From NCBI GenBank assembly GCA_029259935.1, contig JAJDEH010000342.1, positions 1-29,137 on the forward strand: a stretch of DNA of 29,137 nucleotides, read 5' to 3'. This document shows, piece by piece, positions 1 to 8,648 of the stretch (the stretch's first letter is position 1; every line of letters starts with the position of its first letter). The position numbers and the translations under genes were made by a program. Origin of the DNA: Planctomycetota bacterium (GTDB lineage: Bacteria > Planctomycetota > Planctomycetia > Pirellulales > Pirellulaceae). Below the pieces are notes generated by a model. The model did no database searches. It had not been told where the DNA came from and saw only the letters and a list, made by a program, of their open reading frames with translations.

Positions 1-453
1 GTCGGCGATTAGCGTCGTTGCCGCATCGCCGTGTTGTTCCTTCCAACCAACAAACGGGCTAATAAAAGCGGCCCCGGCCCGCGCGGCGTGCCAAGCCTGC
101 GCGACCGAGAAGATGAGCGTGGCATTGCACCGCACGCCATGCGCGGTCAATTCACGGATCGCTTTGAAACCGGATTCTCCCGCGCCGACTTTGATTACGA
201 AATTCGGAGAAATCGCGGCCAGCTCGCGTCCTTCCGCCACGATTTCATCCCACTGCGTTAGATGCGGATTGACTTCGACACTGATTGGCTTGTCGGTACC
301 GCTGAAGATCTCGGCTATTTCTTGGATCGCCTGGCGAAACGGTTTGCCGGACGCCTGCACGTGCTTGGGGTTGGTCGTCAGGCCGTCCACATCCCACGAC
401 TCGAGAGCATGTTGAATTTCATCCGTTTTAGCGCTGTCAAGGAACAGTTTCAT
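1..453 (-). CDS. Transaldolase / fructose-6-phosphate aldolase, TalC type (partial, 3' end beyond window)
   Basis: The minus strand is open from an ATG at 453 to the window edge, giving 151 codons without a stop. The start MKLFLDSA, then DGLTTNPK (residues 23-30), the VIK segment with the Schiff-base lysine at K88, NATLIFSVAQA (110-120) and ISPFVGW (131-137) are hallmarks of the short transaldolase/F6P-aldolase family (TalC/FSA), a cytosolic TIM-barrel class I aldolase. The family is usually about 215-220 residues, so roughly 65-70 residues lie to the left of base 1. An AGGTG ribosome site sits just before the ATG. The residues after K88 read VGAG rather than the usual I-P-x-T, a small departure. 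Whether it acts as a transaldolase in the pentose phosphate pathway or as an F6P aldolase cannot be told from this fragment. It is transcribed away from the sulfatase operon across a roughly 150 bp shared promoter region. Confidence 0.88.
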   Translation of the reverse strand, partial: MKLFLDSAKTDEIQHALESWDVDGLTTNPKHVQASGKPFRQAIQEIAEIFSGTDKPISVEVNPHLTQWDEIVAEGRELAAISPNFVIKVGAGESGFKAIRELTAHGVRCNATLIFSVAQAWHAARAGAAFISPFVGWKEQHGDAATTLIAD

Positions 454-602
454 ACATCACCTGGCGGGCGGATGGCGATTTGTGGCCGGCATCCGCCCGA
501 TTCCGAGGAACAAACGGTAAAAGCGGCTCACTTCCAGCCAAAGATTCATTTATGATTTCATTATTGTAGATGAGCCGTCGCACTTTCACGACCAGGGATT
601 TC

Positions 603-3600
603 ATGATGACGCGCACGCCAACTCCAACAGGATTGTCTTTCAGTCACCACGGCTTGGTTCACATTGTGGGCTTCGCGTCTTTGGCATTCGTGCTGTTTCC
701 GCTGGTGCGTGCCGCGGCGGCGGACGAAAACCGCCCAAACATCGTGATGATCATGACCGACAATCACGGTGCTTGGACGCTGGGCTGCTACGGAAATCAA
801 GACATCCGCACACCGCACATCGACCGGTTGGCTCGCGAAGGGACGCTGTTCACGCAGGCCTTCGCATCGAATCCGGTCTGCTCACCAACGAGGGCGACGT
901 TTCTGACCGGTCTGTTGCCGTCCCAACACGGGGTGCATTGTTTTCTTTTTGGAGGGCGGTTGCAGGTCGGGCCCGAGGCGCGCTGCACGCTCGACAACTT
1001 CACTTCGCTGCCCGAAGTACTGCGCGACGCGGGTTACGCTTGCGGATTGGTGGGCAAGTGGCATCTGGGAGACAACTTGCACCCGCAGGAGGGATTCGAC
1101 GACTACTGGATAACGATGCCGCATGGTGGAACCAGCACGTTTTACGACGCGCAGATTATCGAAGGCGGAAAGATCCGTACCGAGCCGCAGTATCTGACCG
1201 ACTTCTGGACCGACCACGCCGTGAAGTTCATCGACAATCAGGCGGAAGGCGACAAACCGTTCTTCCTGTTTCTGTCATACAACGGACCGTATTCATTGAG
1301 CCGCCTGCTATTGCGTGAAGGCCGCAATCGCCATGCGGAATACTATCGCGACAAAGTGTTGCCCTCGTTCCCGCGTCAGCCGGCGCATCCTTGGCAGCTC
1401 AATAATCTGGATTTTCATAACAACCCGGTTTCTATTCGCCGAGTGGCGACGGAAGTGAGCGGCGTGGACGACGGCGTCGGCACGGTGATGCAAACGCTGA
1501 AACGCCACGGGATGGATGACAACACCATCGTCGTCTTCGTCGCCGATCAAGGCTGGGCCGGCGGCCATGGCGGCTTCTTCGGCATGGGCGACCATACCCG
1601 TCCGCTCACCGCGCGCGACGGCATGATGCAAATCCCCATGATCTGGCGGCAGCCGGGACGCATCGCCGCCGGCATCAAGTCCGAGCGAATGGTCACCAAC
1701 TACGATTTCATGCCGACGCTGTTGAGCCATCTGGGACTTGGCGAAAAAATGCCCCAGAAACCGAAGTCGCCGGGGGCCGACTTTTCAAAAGAGCTTTACG
1801 GAAAAGCCGGCGACTTCAAGGAGGATGCACAGCCCGTCTTTTACGAATTCGAGAATCTGCGTTGCATTCGGACCCAGCGGTGGAAATATGTGCATCGCCA
1901 TCCGAATGGGCCGCATGAGCTTTATGACTTAAATAACGATCCCGACGAGTTCAATAATTTGGTGTCGCACCCGGCACACGGAAAAACACGCGACCAATTG
2001 AAAGACAAACTGAACAACTTCTACGCCAAGTATGCTCAACCCGAATACGACCTGTGGAAGGGCGGCGGCTCGCAGACGAAGACATTTGTCGGAATCGACG
2101 AAGAATTGGCGCAGGCCGATCCGGTCGAACCGCCCGCTTTCAGCAAAGGTTTTACGCTCGCGCCAATCGAAGTTCCCCAGGGATTCAGCGTGGAACTGGC
2201 GGCTGGTCCGCCGTTGGTGACTCATCCCACGTTGGCTTGTTTCGACGATCGTGGAAGGCTGTTCGTTTGCAACAACGCCGGCGTCAACATGAGCGCCAAA
2301 GAACTTGAAGAAAACGTACCCAACTCAATCCGCCTGCTGGAAGACCGCGACGGCGATGGCCGGTTCGATCGTTCGACGGTGTTTGCCGACAAGATGACCT
2401 ACCCCATGGGCGGCGCTTGGCACGACGGAGCGTTGTACGTTGCCTCGCCGCCAAACATTTGGCGGTTGCAGGACACGGATGGCGACGGAGTTGCCGACAA
2501 GCGCGACGTGCTGGTCAGCCAATTCGGTTACACCGGCAACGCGGCCAGCATTCACGGCTGTTTTTTCGGTCCCGACGGCCGGCTCTATTGGTGCGACGGA
2601 TATCACGGCCACGAGTTCAAGGACGAAGATGGCAACGTCACAAGCCAGCGCGAAGGGTCGTACATCTTTTCTTGCCGAACCGACGGATCGGATGTGCGAA
2701 TTCACTGTGGCGGCGGAATGGATAATCCGGTCGAAGTCGATTTTACCGAGCAAGGCGAGATGTTGGGAACGGTCAACATTTTTTACACGCGTCCGCGCGT
2801 CGATTGCCTAGTGCATTGGCTGCATGGCGGGGCCTATCCACATCGCGAGAAGGTGCTTCAGGAACTCAAGATTACGGGCCCTTTGTTGGGGCCCGTGCAT
2901 CGATTCGGACATGTCGCGATTTCCGGCACGGCCCGGTATCGCAGCGGCGTGTTCGACCACCGTTGGCGGGACAACCAGTTCGCCACTTTTTTTAATATCG
3001 GCAAAGTCGTGCGGCTGGAATTGCAACGCGAGGGTGCCACGTTTGGCGTGACGCAGCGCGAGTTTTTATCGTCCACAAGTCGTGATTTTCATCCGACCGA
3101 CGTGGTCGAAGACGCCGACGGTAGCCTGCTGGTGGTCGACACGGGCGGCTGGTTCTATCGCGGCTGTCCCACGTCGCAGCATGCCAAGCCCGATGTTCTG
3201 GGAGCTATCTACCGAGTCCGTCGCGATGGCATGACCACGCAAGTGGATCCCTGGGGCCAGCGAATTGACTGGCCGAAGCGAGAAAACCGAGAGCTTGTCG
3301 GCTTGTTAAACGACACGCGGTACAAGGTGCGCGAGCGAGCGATTGCCGAGTGCGCCAAGCGCGGCGAAGCCATCGTGCCATCGCTCAAGCAAACGGTCCA
3401 GCGTCGCGATATCCGGGCGCGGCTGGCGGCCGTATGGGCGCTGACACGAATTGCCGGTGGATCCGGATCTCAACCTGTCGGCGGAAAAGAAGCACGAGCT
3501 GCACTTCGACTGGCGCTCGACGACCGCCACCCCGACGTTCGTTTGGCCGCTTGTCGAAGTCTGGCGACCTACCCCGATTCGGCAGCCAAAGAACGACTCG

Positions 3601-5207
3601 CCCAACTGTTGAAGACGGACGAATCGCCGATTCGCCGGGAAGCCGCGACGGCGCTCGGACGCCTGGGCGACGCATCGGCCGTGCCTGCGTTACTATCGGC
3701 GCTGGGCCAAGACACCGACCGTACACAAGAGCACGCGGTAGTCTACGCACTGATCGAGATCGACGACCCGGCGGCCACACGTGCGGGATTGAACTCCAAG
3801 AGCGCCGACACTCGACGCGGCGCGCTGCTCGCGCTAGACCAAATGGACAAGGGCGACTTGACGGCGGACGACCTAGCCAGCATCGCGACAGACAATATAG
3901 CGCTGCAACAGACCACGGCCGAGATTTTCAGCCGGCACCCCGATTGGTCCAATCGCGCGGCGGAAGTGCTCGGTCGTTTGCTCGCTCCATCTGATTCCGT
4001 CGAACAAAATGCCGCCGCGATACGCCGTTTGACGACGAAGTTCCTCGCCGATCCGGCGGTGGGCAAGTTGGTGGGGTCGGTGTTTGCGGACTCCAAAACT
4101 CCAATTGCCACGCGTGATCTGCTGCTGGCCGCGATAGCCGACGGTCGCGACGTGCCGCTTCACAAAAGTTGGATCAAACCGTTGGAGCGATTGCTCAAGA
4201 CTGAAGATCGGAGAGTATTGGACTCAACGTTGGCCGCGCTGGCGGCGATCAAAACCGACCAGTTTCGCGATCGCCTGCGACAACTGGGCGGCGACGTGGC
4301 TCAACCGCCTCTGCTGCGCGTGGCTGCTCTGGAAGTTGCCTCGGGCCGGCGCGGCAGCCTTACCGACGAATCGCTAATCGTGCTTTTGGAATTACTCGGC
4401 AGCGGAACGAAAGAAAGCCTACAAGCTGCCCAGAAAATCGGCTCCTCGGCGCTCGGCAAGCCACAACTTGTCCGCCTTGCCCCGCTACTTGTGCAGGCTT
4501 CACCGTCGCAGTTGCACGAATTAGTTCGATCCTTCCAACGCTCGAGCGACCCCGATGTGGCGCGAGCGTTTCTCAGTTCCATGGAAAAGGCCCGCAGCCT
4601 GACGAGTCTGGCCGAGCATGAGTTTTCTGATGTCATCAAGCGATATCCCAAAGAGTTGCTTCCGACTGCCAACGCGCTGCTAGTCCGCATCCGGCAGGAA
4701 GAGCAGCAAAAGCTGGCGCGGTTGGACAAGTTGCTGCCGCTGCTGAAGCAAGGCGATGCGGCGCGGGGTCGCGAGCTGTTCTTTGCCGAAAAGTCGAAGT
4801 GCGCCGCTTGCCATCGAGTGGCCGACAAAGGCGGACGTATTGGACCCGACCTGACCACCATCGGCGCGAACCGGTCGCCTCACGACCTACTGGAGTCGAT
4901 TGTATTGCCGTCCGCAACCATCGTCCGCGACTACGAGCCCTACAATATCGCGACCACGGATGGCCGTGTGCTCACCGGACTCATCGCCCGTGAGACCGCG
5001 GACACGGTTTTCATCCAACAGCAGACGGGCGAACCGGTTGCCGTGCCACGTGACGACATCGAGGAACTAACGCCGGGCGCGGTATCAATCATGCCCAACG
5101 GCTTGGAGAAGGCGTTGAGCGAATCGGACCTAGCCGATGTAATCGCCTACCTGCAAAGCCTCAAACAACCTCCAAACAACCGCGCGGCCGCCGCGGGCAG
5201 CGAATGA
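603..5207 (+). CDS. Exported sulfatase fused to PVC-type beta-propeller, HEAT repeats and cytochrome c (heme-binding) domain
   Basis: This is a 1534-residue multidomain protein. A hydrophobic signal segment (about 15-40) ends near AAAA/DENRP. A type I sulfatase follows (about 43-485), with the metal-site pair D53-N54 (DN where DD is common) and the formylglycine signature CSPTR at C93, which would be oxidised by an FGE or anaerobic maturase. From about 516 to 876 comes a propeller of the PVC 'membrane-bound dehydrogenase' type (DGDG loops, NPVEVDFTEQGEMLGT). HEAT-like helical repeats run from about 900 to 1370. The C-terminal heme domain has CAACH at 1400-1404 and a likely distal Met ligand at M1497 in SIMPNGLE. 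The frame is open throughout, with no stop at the junctions. ATG 603 is preferred because AGGGA lies 4 bases upstream; an in-frame ATG at 570 lacks a ribosome site. It probably hydrolyses sulfate esters of a glycan in the periplasm or at the cell surface while feeding electrons through the heme; the redox partner is unknown. Confidence 0.93.
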   Translation: MMTRTPTPTGLSFSHHGLVHIVGFASLAFVLFPLVRAAAADENRPNIVMIMTDNHGAWTLGCYGNQDIRTPHIDRLAREGTLFTQAFASNPVCSPTRATFLTGLLPSQHGVHCFLFGGRLQVGPEARCTLDNFTSLPEVLRDAGYACGLVGKWHLGDNLHPQEGFDDYWITMPHGGTSTFYDAQIIEGGKIRTEPQYLTDFWTDHAVKFIDNQAEGDKPFFLFLSYNGPYSLSRLLLREGRNRHAEYYRDKVLPSFPRQPAHPWQLNNLDFHNNPVSIRRVATEVSGVDDGVGTVMQTLKRHGMDDNTIVVFVADQGWAGGHGGFFGMGDHTRPLTARDGMMQIPMIWRQPGRIAAGIKSERMVTNYDFMPTLLSHLGLGEKMPQKPKSPGADFSKELYGKAGDFKEDAQPVFYEFENLRCIRTQRWKYVHRHPNGPHELYDLNNDPDEFNNLVSHPAHGKTRDQLKDKLNNFYAKYAQPEYDLWKGGGSQTKTFVGIDEELAQADPVEPPAFSKGFTLAPIEVPQGFSVELAAGPPLVTHPTLACFDDRGRLFVCNNAGVNMSAKELEENVPNSIRLLEDRDGDGRFDRSTVFADKMTYPMGGAWHDGALYVASPPNIWRLQDTDGDGVADKRDVLVSQFGYTGNAASIHGCFFGPDGRLYWCDGYHGHEFKDEDGNVTSQREGSYIFSCRTDGSDVRIHCGGGMDNPVEVDFTEQGEMLGTVNIFYTRPRVDCLVHWLHGGAYPHREKVLQELKITGPLLGPVHRFGHVAISGTARYRSGVFDHRWRDNQFATFFNIGKVVRLELQREGATFGVTQREFLSSTSRDFHPTDVVEDADGSLLVVDTGGWFYRGCPTSQHAKPDVLGAIYRVRRDGMTTQVDPWGQRIDWPKRENRELVGLLNDTRYKVRERAIAECAKRGEAIVPSLKQTVQRRDIRARLAAVWALTRIAGGSGSQPVGGKEARAALRLALDDRHPDVRLAACRSLATYPDSAAKERLAQLLKTDESPIRREAATALGRLGDASAVPALLSALGQDTDRTQEHAVVYALIEIDDPAATRAGLNSKSADTRRGALLALDQMDKGDLTADDLASIATDNIALQQTTAEIFSRHPDWSNRAAEVLGRLLAPSDSVEQNAAAIRRLTTKFLADPAVGKLVGSVFADSKTPIATRDLLLAAIADGRDVPLHKSWIKPLERLLKTEDRRVLDSTLAALAAIKTDQFRDRLRQLGGDVAQPPLLRVAALEVASGRRGSLTDESLIVLLELLGSGTKESLQAAQKIGSSALGKPQLVRLAPLLVQASPSQLHELVRSFQRSSDPDVARAFLSSMEKARSLTSLAEHEFSDVIKRYPKELLPTANALLVRIRQEEQQKLARLDKLLPLLKQGDAARGRELFFAEKSKCAACHRVADKGGRIGPDLTTIGANRSPHDLLESIVLPSATIVRDYEPYNIATTDGRVLTGLIARETADTVFIQQQTGEPVAVPRDDIEELTPGAVSIMPNGLEKALSESDLADVIAYLQSLKQPPNNRAAAAGSE

Positions 5208-5231
5208 ATCACCTAGCGAAGGGAACAGCAG

Positions 5232-6128
5232 ATGGTTAACGTGATTGCGAATCGATCGTCGAGTCAGCGCCGTGTCACAAAACCGTCCCGTCGTCGATTT
5301 CTCCACGGTGTGGCGGCCGCCGCTTTGGCACCGCAAGTCGTCGCCCGAACCGCGATCGCGGAAGAAAGCAGCCCGAAGCGGATTAAGAAAGCCGTCAAGT
5401 TTCACATGATCAAGGAAGATCTGCCCGTGATCGATAAGTTCAAGTTGCTGGCGGACCTCGGTTTTGACGGGACCGAGATCCATGTCACCGCGAAGATCAA
5501 CCGCGAGGAAGTCCTAGAAGCAATCGAACGGACTGGAGTCGTGGTGCACGGCTTCCTTAACAGCAGCAAGCCCGACTTGAAACACGCGATTGACAGCGCG
5601 AAGTTTTACGGTGCGACCAGCGTGCTGGTCGTGGCGGGCAAGGTCGACGGGAACAACCCTTACGACCAAGTCTATCGCAGGCAACAAGATCGCATTCAGG
5701 CGGCGCTGCCCTACGCCGAAAAGGCGGGTGTCAAACTGCTGATCGAAAATGTCTGGAACAACTTTCTGCTGAGTCCGTTGGAAATGGCGCGGTTCATCGA
5801 CGAAATGGACAGTCCGGCGGTAGGCGTCTATTTCGACGTCGGCAACGTAGTTCGTTTTGGCTGGCCCGAACATTGGATTCGCATCCTTGGCAAACGCATC
5901 GTCAAACTGGATGTCAAAGAATACAGCCGCCAAAAACAGAAGGACGAAGGGCTGTGGAAGGGCTTTCAAGTCGAAATCGGCGAGGGCGATTGCAATTGGC
6001 CGGCCGTTCGCGCGGCGCTGGCCGACACCGGCTACACATCCGGCTGGGCGACGGCGGAAGTCCCCGGCGGCGATCGCAAGCGACTGGCCGATATCGCGCG
6101 GCGGATGGATAAGGTGCTGGAATTGTAG
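5232..6128 (+). CDS. Tat-exported sugar phosphate isomerase/epimerase-like TIM-barrel protein
   Basis: This is a 298-residue protein with a twin-arginine signal (SRRRFLHGVAAAALA, about 19-33) followed by a xylose-isomerase-like (AP-endonuclease 2 superfamily) barrel. Likely metal ligands are E172 (LLIENVW), D202 (YFDVGN) and E276 (TAEVPGGD), with H214 a further candidate. The usual HxKD strand reads VKLDVKEY here. Family members interconvert ketoses and aldoses or epimerise 3-keto sugars; exported planctomycete versions are common and their substrates are mostly untested. It begins 24 bases after the sulfatase stop with a GAAGGGA ribosome site, so the two are very likely co-transcribed, which points to a sugar released outside the cytoplasm. 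The exact reaction is inference. Confidence 0.85.
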   Translation: MVNVIANRSSSQRRVTKPSRRRFLHGVAAAALAPQVVARTAIAEESSPKRIKKAVKFHMIKEDLPVIDKFKLLADLGFDGTEIHVTAKINREEVLEAIERTGVVVHGFLNSSKPDLKHAIDSAKFYGATSVLVVAGKVDGNNPYDQVYRRQQDRIQAALPYAEKAGVKLLIENVWNNFLLSPLEMARFIDEMDSPAVGVYFDVGNVVRFGWPEHWIRILGKRIVKLDVKEYSRQKQKDEGLWKGFQVEIGEGDCNWPAVRAALADTGYTSGWATAEVPGGDRKRLADIARRMDKVLEL

Positions 6129-6189
6129 ACCCCCGATCGAACGACCCTGAACCGATCGACAGTACGAAGTAACGTCGAGCCTGGCCCGA

Positions 6190-7035
6190 ATGAAACGACA
6201 AGATGAAATTCGCAACCTGCTGACGATGACGCCCGCGCGGATGAGGAAGAAAGCGGGCAGCAGGCTTGTCATCGTCGACGACATGGAGGCGCTGCATCAA
6301 CATTTTGCCGAAACGATTGCGGCGGAGATTCGGAGCAATAATGCCAAAGGGCGGCCGACGAAACTGATCCTACCAGTCGGCCCGGTCGGCCAGTATCCGA
6401 TGTTGGCTGAGATCGTCAACACCGAGCAAATCAGCTTGAAACACTGCTGGTTCTTCATGATGGACGAGCATTGCGACGGCAACGGAATCGCGCTTTCAGC
6501 CGATCATCCGCTCAGCTTTCGCCATACATTCCACGAGATGTTTTCGAGTCGAGTGAAGCGGAAATGGATGATTCCGGCCAAGCAACTGATCTTCCCCGAT
6601 CACGAAAATGTGCAGACGTTGAAGGCGCGCATCGAGTCGGTGGGAGGCATCGATACGACGTATGGCGGCATCGGAATTCACGGGCACATCGCCTATAACG
6701 AGCCGGAGCCGGGTGTTCGCGACTCCGATCCGCGACTGGTCTACCTCAACGACTTCACCCGTACGATCAACGCCATCCGCTCCGAGATCGGTGGTAATCT
6801 GGAAGGGCATCCGCGGAAGGGCGTGACGCTGGGAATGAACCAGCTTTTGGGAGCCCAGCGAATTCGCCTGTATTGCCGAAATGGAATCGCCCTGGATTGG
6901 GCCAACACGGTGCTGCGGTTGGCCCTGTTCGGAAAACCGGGCGACGACTATCCGGTCACCTACATCCGCGATCACCGGGATTACGTGGTCGTGACCGATG
7001 AAGACACCGCCCGTAAACCGAGATATGTTGTGTAA
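6190..7035 (+). CDS. Glucosamine-6-phosphate deaminase/isomerase-like protein (NagB family, variant active site)
   Basis: This 281-residue protein has no signal and is therefore cytosolic. It shows the NagB/6-phosphogluconolactonase fold signatures: a phosphate loop region (LPVGPVGQYP, 61-70, longer than the usual PTGxTP), MMDEH at 90-94 with D92 matching E. coli D72, GGIGIHGHIAYNEP at 159-172, and KGVTLGM at 210-216. Classical enzymes convert GlcN6P to fructose-6-phosphate plus ammonia. In E. coli the catalytic set is D141, H143 and E148; here H166 and E171 align with the last two, but D141 is replaced by H164. The protein may thus be a divergent isomerase or act on a related sugar phosphate. 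It lies 61 bases after the isomerase-like gene in the same direction. No clear ribosome site precedes the ATG. Confidence 0.85.
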   Translation: MKRQDEIRNLLTMTPARMRKKAGSRLVIVDDMEALHQHFAETIAAEIRSNNAKGRPTKLILPVGPVGQYPMLAEIVNTEQISLKHCWFFMMDEHCDGNGIALSADHPLSFRHTFHEMFSSRVKRKWMIPAKQLIFPDHENVQTLKARIESVGGIDTTYGGIGIHGHIAYNEPEPGVRDSDPRLVYLNDFTRTINAIRSEIGGNLEGHPRKGVTLGMNQLLGAQRIRLYCRNGIALDWANTVLRLALFGKPGDDYPVTYIRDHRDYVVVTDEDTARKPRYVV

Positions 7036-7207
7036 CGACAACGCGGAACCGACGAGGCGGCGCGATATTTCCATGGCGGCGGGCGAGGTCAGTTTGTAAA
7101 CTGGTTGAATAGCCGTGGCTCGCTCCGCGAACCGAACGTTCCGGCGTTTTGATCGCCGAGCGATCAACGACAATCCACCCCGCCCAAACACTCCTTCCGG
7201 TGATGGA

Positions 7208-8590
7208 ATGCACGAATCAGGTTGCCATGACTTTCGCCAATTGAGCCGGCTCTCGCGGCGCGAGGCTTTGTCTATCGGCTGCGCGGGTACTTTGGGTTTG
7301 GGATTGCCCGCCTGGTTGCAGGTGCGTGAGGCGGCGGGCGCCGTTCGCTCGGGCAGCTTTGGTTCGGCCAAGGCGGTGATTTTTCTCTATCTCCATGGCG
7401 GGCATCCGCAACACGAAACTTGGGATCCGAAGTTGGAGGCCCCGGCGGAAGTCCGTGGCGAGTTCGGCGACATTGCGACGGCGGTGCCCGGATTTCGGAT
7501 TGGTGAACTGTTGCCACGCTGCGCGGCGCTCACCGATCGGATGGCCGTCGTGCGATCGATGGCGCACGGTAACACGAATCATGTGCAAGCTTGTTTGCCG
7601 GCGATGACGGGGCATAAGCATCTGCCCAGCGTTCGATCGCGCGGCGACTTTCCGCCGGCGGATACTGATTTCCCCCATTTTGGCGCCGTACTCGATCATT
7701 TGCGTCCCGGCCGCGGACAGTTGCCCAATTGGGTGCAACTTGGTCCAGTGATGACTCGCAGCAACCGGACGGTTCTGCACGGCCAATCGTCCGGCTTTTT
7801 AGGATCGAGCCACAGCCCTTTCATGGTCAACGAGAAGTTGACCCAGGCCGACTTTCAAGTCAGTGCGGTCACTCCACGAATCTCCGTCAGCCGTTTGCAA
7901 GGCCGGCAAGCTCTGCTGGACAACATCGACGCCCAGCGACGGATCATTGCCGAATCGACGGAAGCCGCCCGGGACGCCTATTACGAGCGGGCTTACAACC
8001 TGTTGGCCTCGGACGCCACGCGCAAGGCGTTCGATTTGGCTGCCGAGCCCAAGAAAATGCGCGAGCGTTACGGAATGCACCACGTCGGCCAGTCCTGCCT
8101 GCTGGCCCGTCGTCTTGTCGAAGCGGGCGTTCCCTTCGTCAACGTACACTATTGCGAAACGCCACGAGGTTCCTGGGACACGCACAGCCAGAACTTCAAG
8201 AAGATGAAAGAGTCGCTGGGGCCGACGCTGGACCAAGTGTTCTCCGCGTTGATCGAAGACCTGGAGCAACGAGGATTGCTGGACGAGGTGTTGGTCGTAC
8301 CGATGGCCGAGTTTGGTCGCACACCAAAAATCAATAAAAACGCCGGACGCGACCATTGGCCCTTTGTCTATTCACTGGCAATCGCCGGCGCGGGCCTCAA
8401 GCGGGGCGTGGTCGTTGGCGGGTCGGATCGCCTGGCCGCCTATCCTCGGACAACGCCCTATGATCCGGCCGACATGGCGGCAACCATCTACCATCTGCTC
8501 GGCATTCCCGCCGATACCGTCATTTACGATCGCGAAAAACGGCCCCATCGATTGATTGTGGGCCAAAAGATTGATGCCATCTTGGCGTAG
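7208..8590 (+). CDS. DUF1501 family protein (alkaline-phosphatase-superfamily-like) with Tat signal
   Basis: This is a 460-residue protein starting at ATG 7208, preceded by GGTGATGGA. An in-frame GTG at 7115 would add 31 residues with no ribosome site and would bury the signal. The N-terminus LSRREALSIGCAGTLGLGL is a twin-arginine signal. The body has the DUF1501 hallmarks: FLYLHGGHPQHETWDPK, ELLPRCAALTDRMAVVRSM, an NVHYCETPRGSWDTHSQN metal-site-like segment, VPMAEFGRTPKINKNAGRDHWP and a C-terminal HLLGIPADT. These proteins are abundant in planctomycetes, usually paired with a DUF1549/DUF1553 cytochrome-type partner, and resemble sulfatases/phosphatases in fold; no reaction has been firmly assigned. 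No DUF1553 partner is adjacent; the sulfatase-cytochrome fusion upstream may take that role (inference). The 172-base gap before it leaves room for its own promoter. Confidence 0.9.
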   Translation: MHESGCHDFRQLSRLSRREALSIGCAGTLGLGLPAWLQVREAAGAVRSGSFGSAKAVIFLYLHGGHPQHETWDPKLEAPAEVRGEFGDIATAVPGFRIGELLPRCAALTDRMAVVRSMAHGNTNHVQACLPAMTGHKHLPSVRSRGDFPPADTDFPHFGAVLDHLRPGRGQLPNWVQLGPVMTRSNRTVLHGQSSGFLGSSHSPFMVNEKLTQADFQVSAVTPRISVSRLQGRQALLDNIDAQRRIIAESTEAARDAYYERAYNLLASDATRKAFDLAAEPKKMRERYGMHHVGQSCLLARRLVEAGVPFVNVHYCETPRGSWDTHSQNFKKMKESLGPTLDQVFSALIEDLEQRGLLDEVLVVPMAEFGRTPKINKNAGRDHWPFVYSLAIAGAGLKRGVVVGGSDRLAAYPRTTPYDPADMAATIYHLLGIPADTVIYDREKRPHRLIVGQKIDAILA

Positions 8591-8615
8591 TTTCGCGATT
8601 CCAGAATTCAAAGAA

Positions 8616-8639
8616 GCGGGGCTTCGAATCAAGCCTCGC
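8616..8639. terminator. Hairpin between convergent genes, probable bidirectional terminator
   Basis: A 9-bp stem (gcggggctt / aagcctcgc, with one G-U-type pair) and a 6-base loop sit in the 58-base gap between the DUF1501 stop and the stop of the minus-strand hydrolase. Short T-rich or A-rich stretches flank it rather than a strong T run, so termination strength is uncertain. Confidence 0.55.
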
Positions 8640-8648
8640 ATCTGATTT

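Noticed and set aside
5514..6284. 256-codon open frame on the minus strand
   Set aside because: Antisense shadow of the Tat-exported isomerase-like gene, crossing into the next gene's start.
6496..7371. 291-codon open frame on the minus strand
   Set aside because: It spans the end of the NagB-like gene and the start of the DUF1501 gene on the opposite strand and has no motif or ribosome site.
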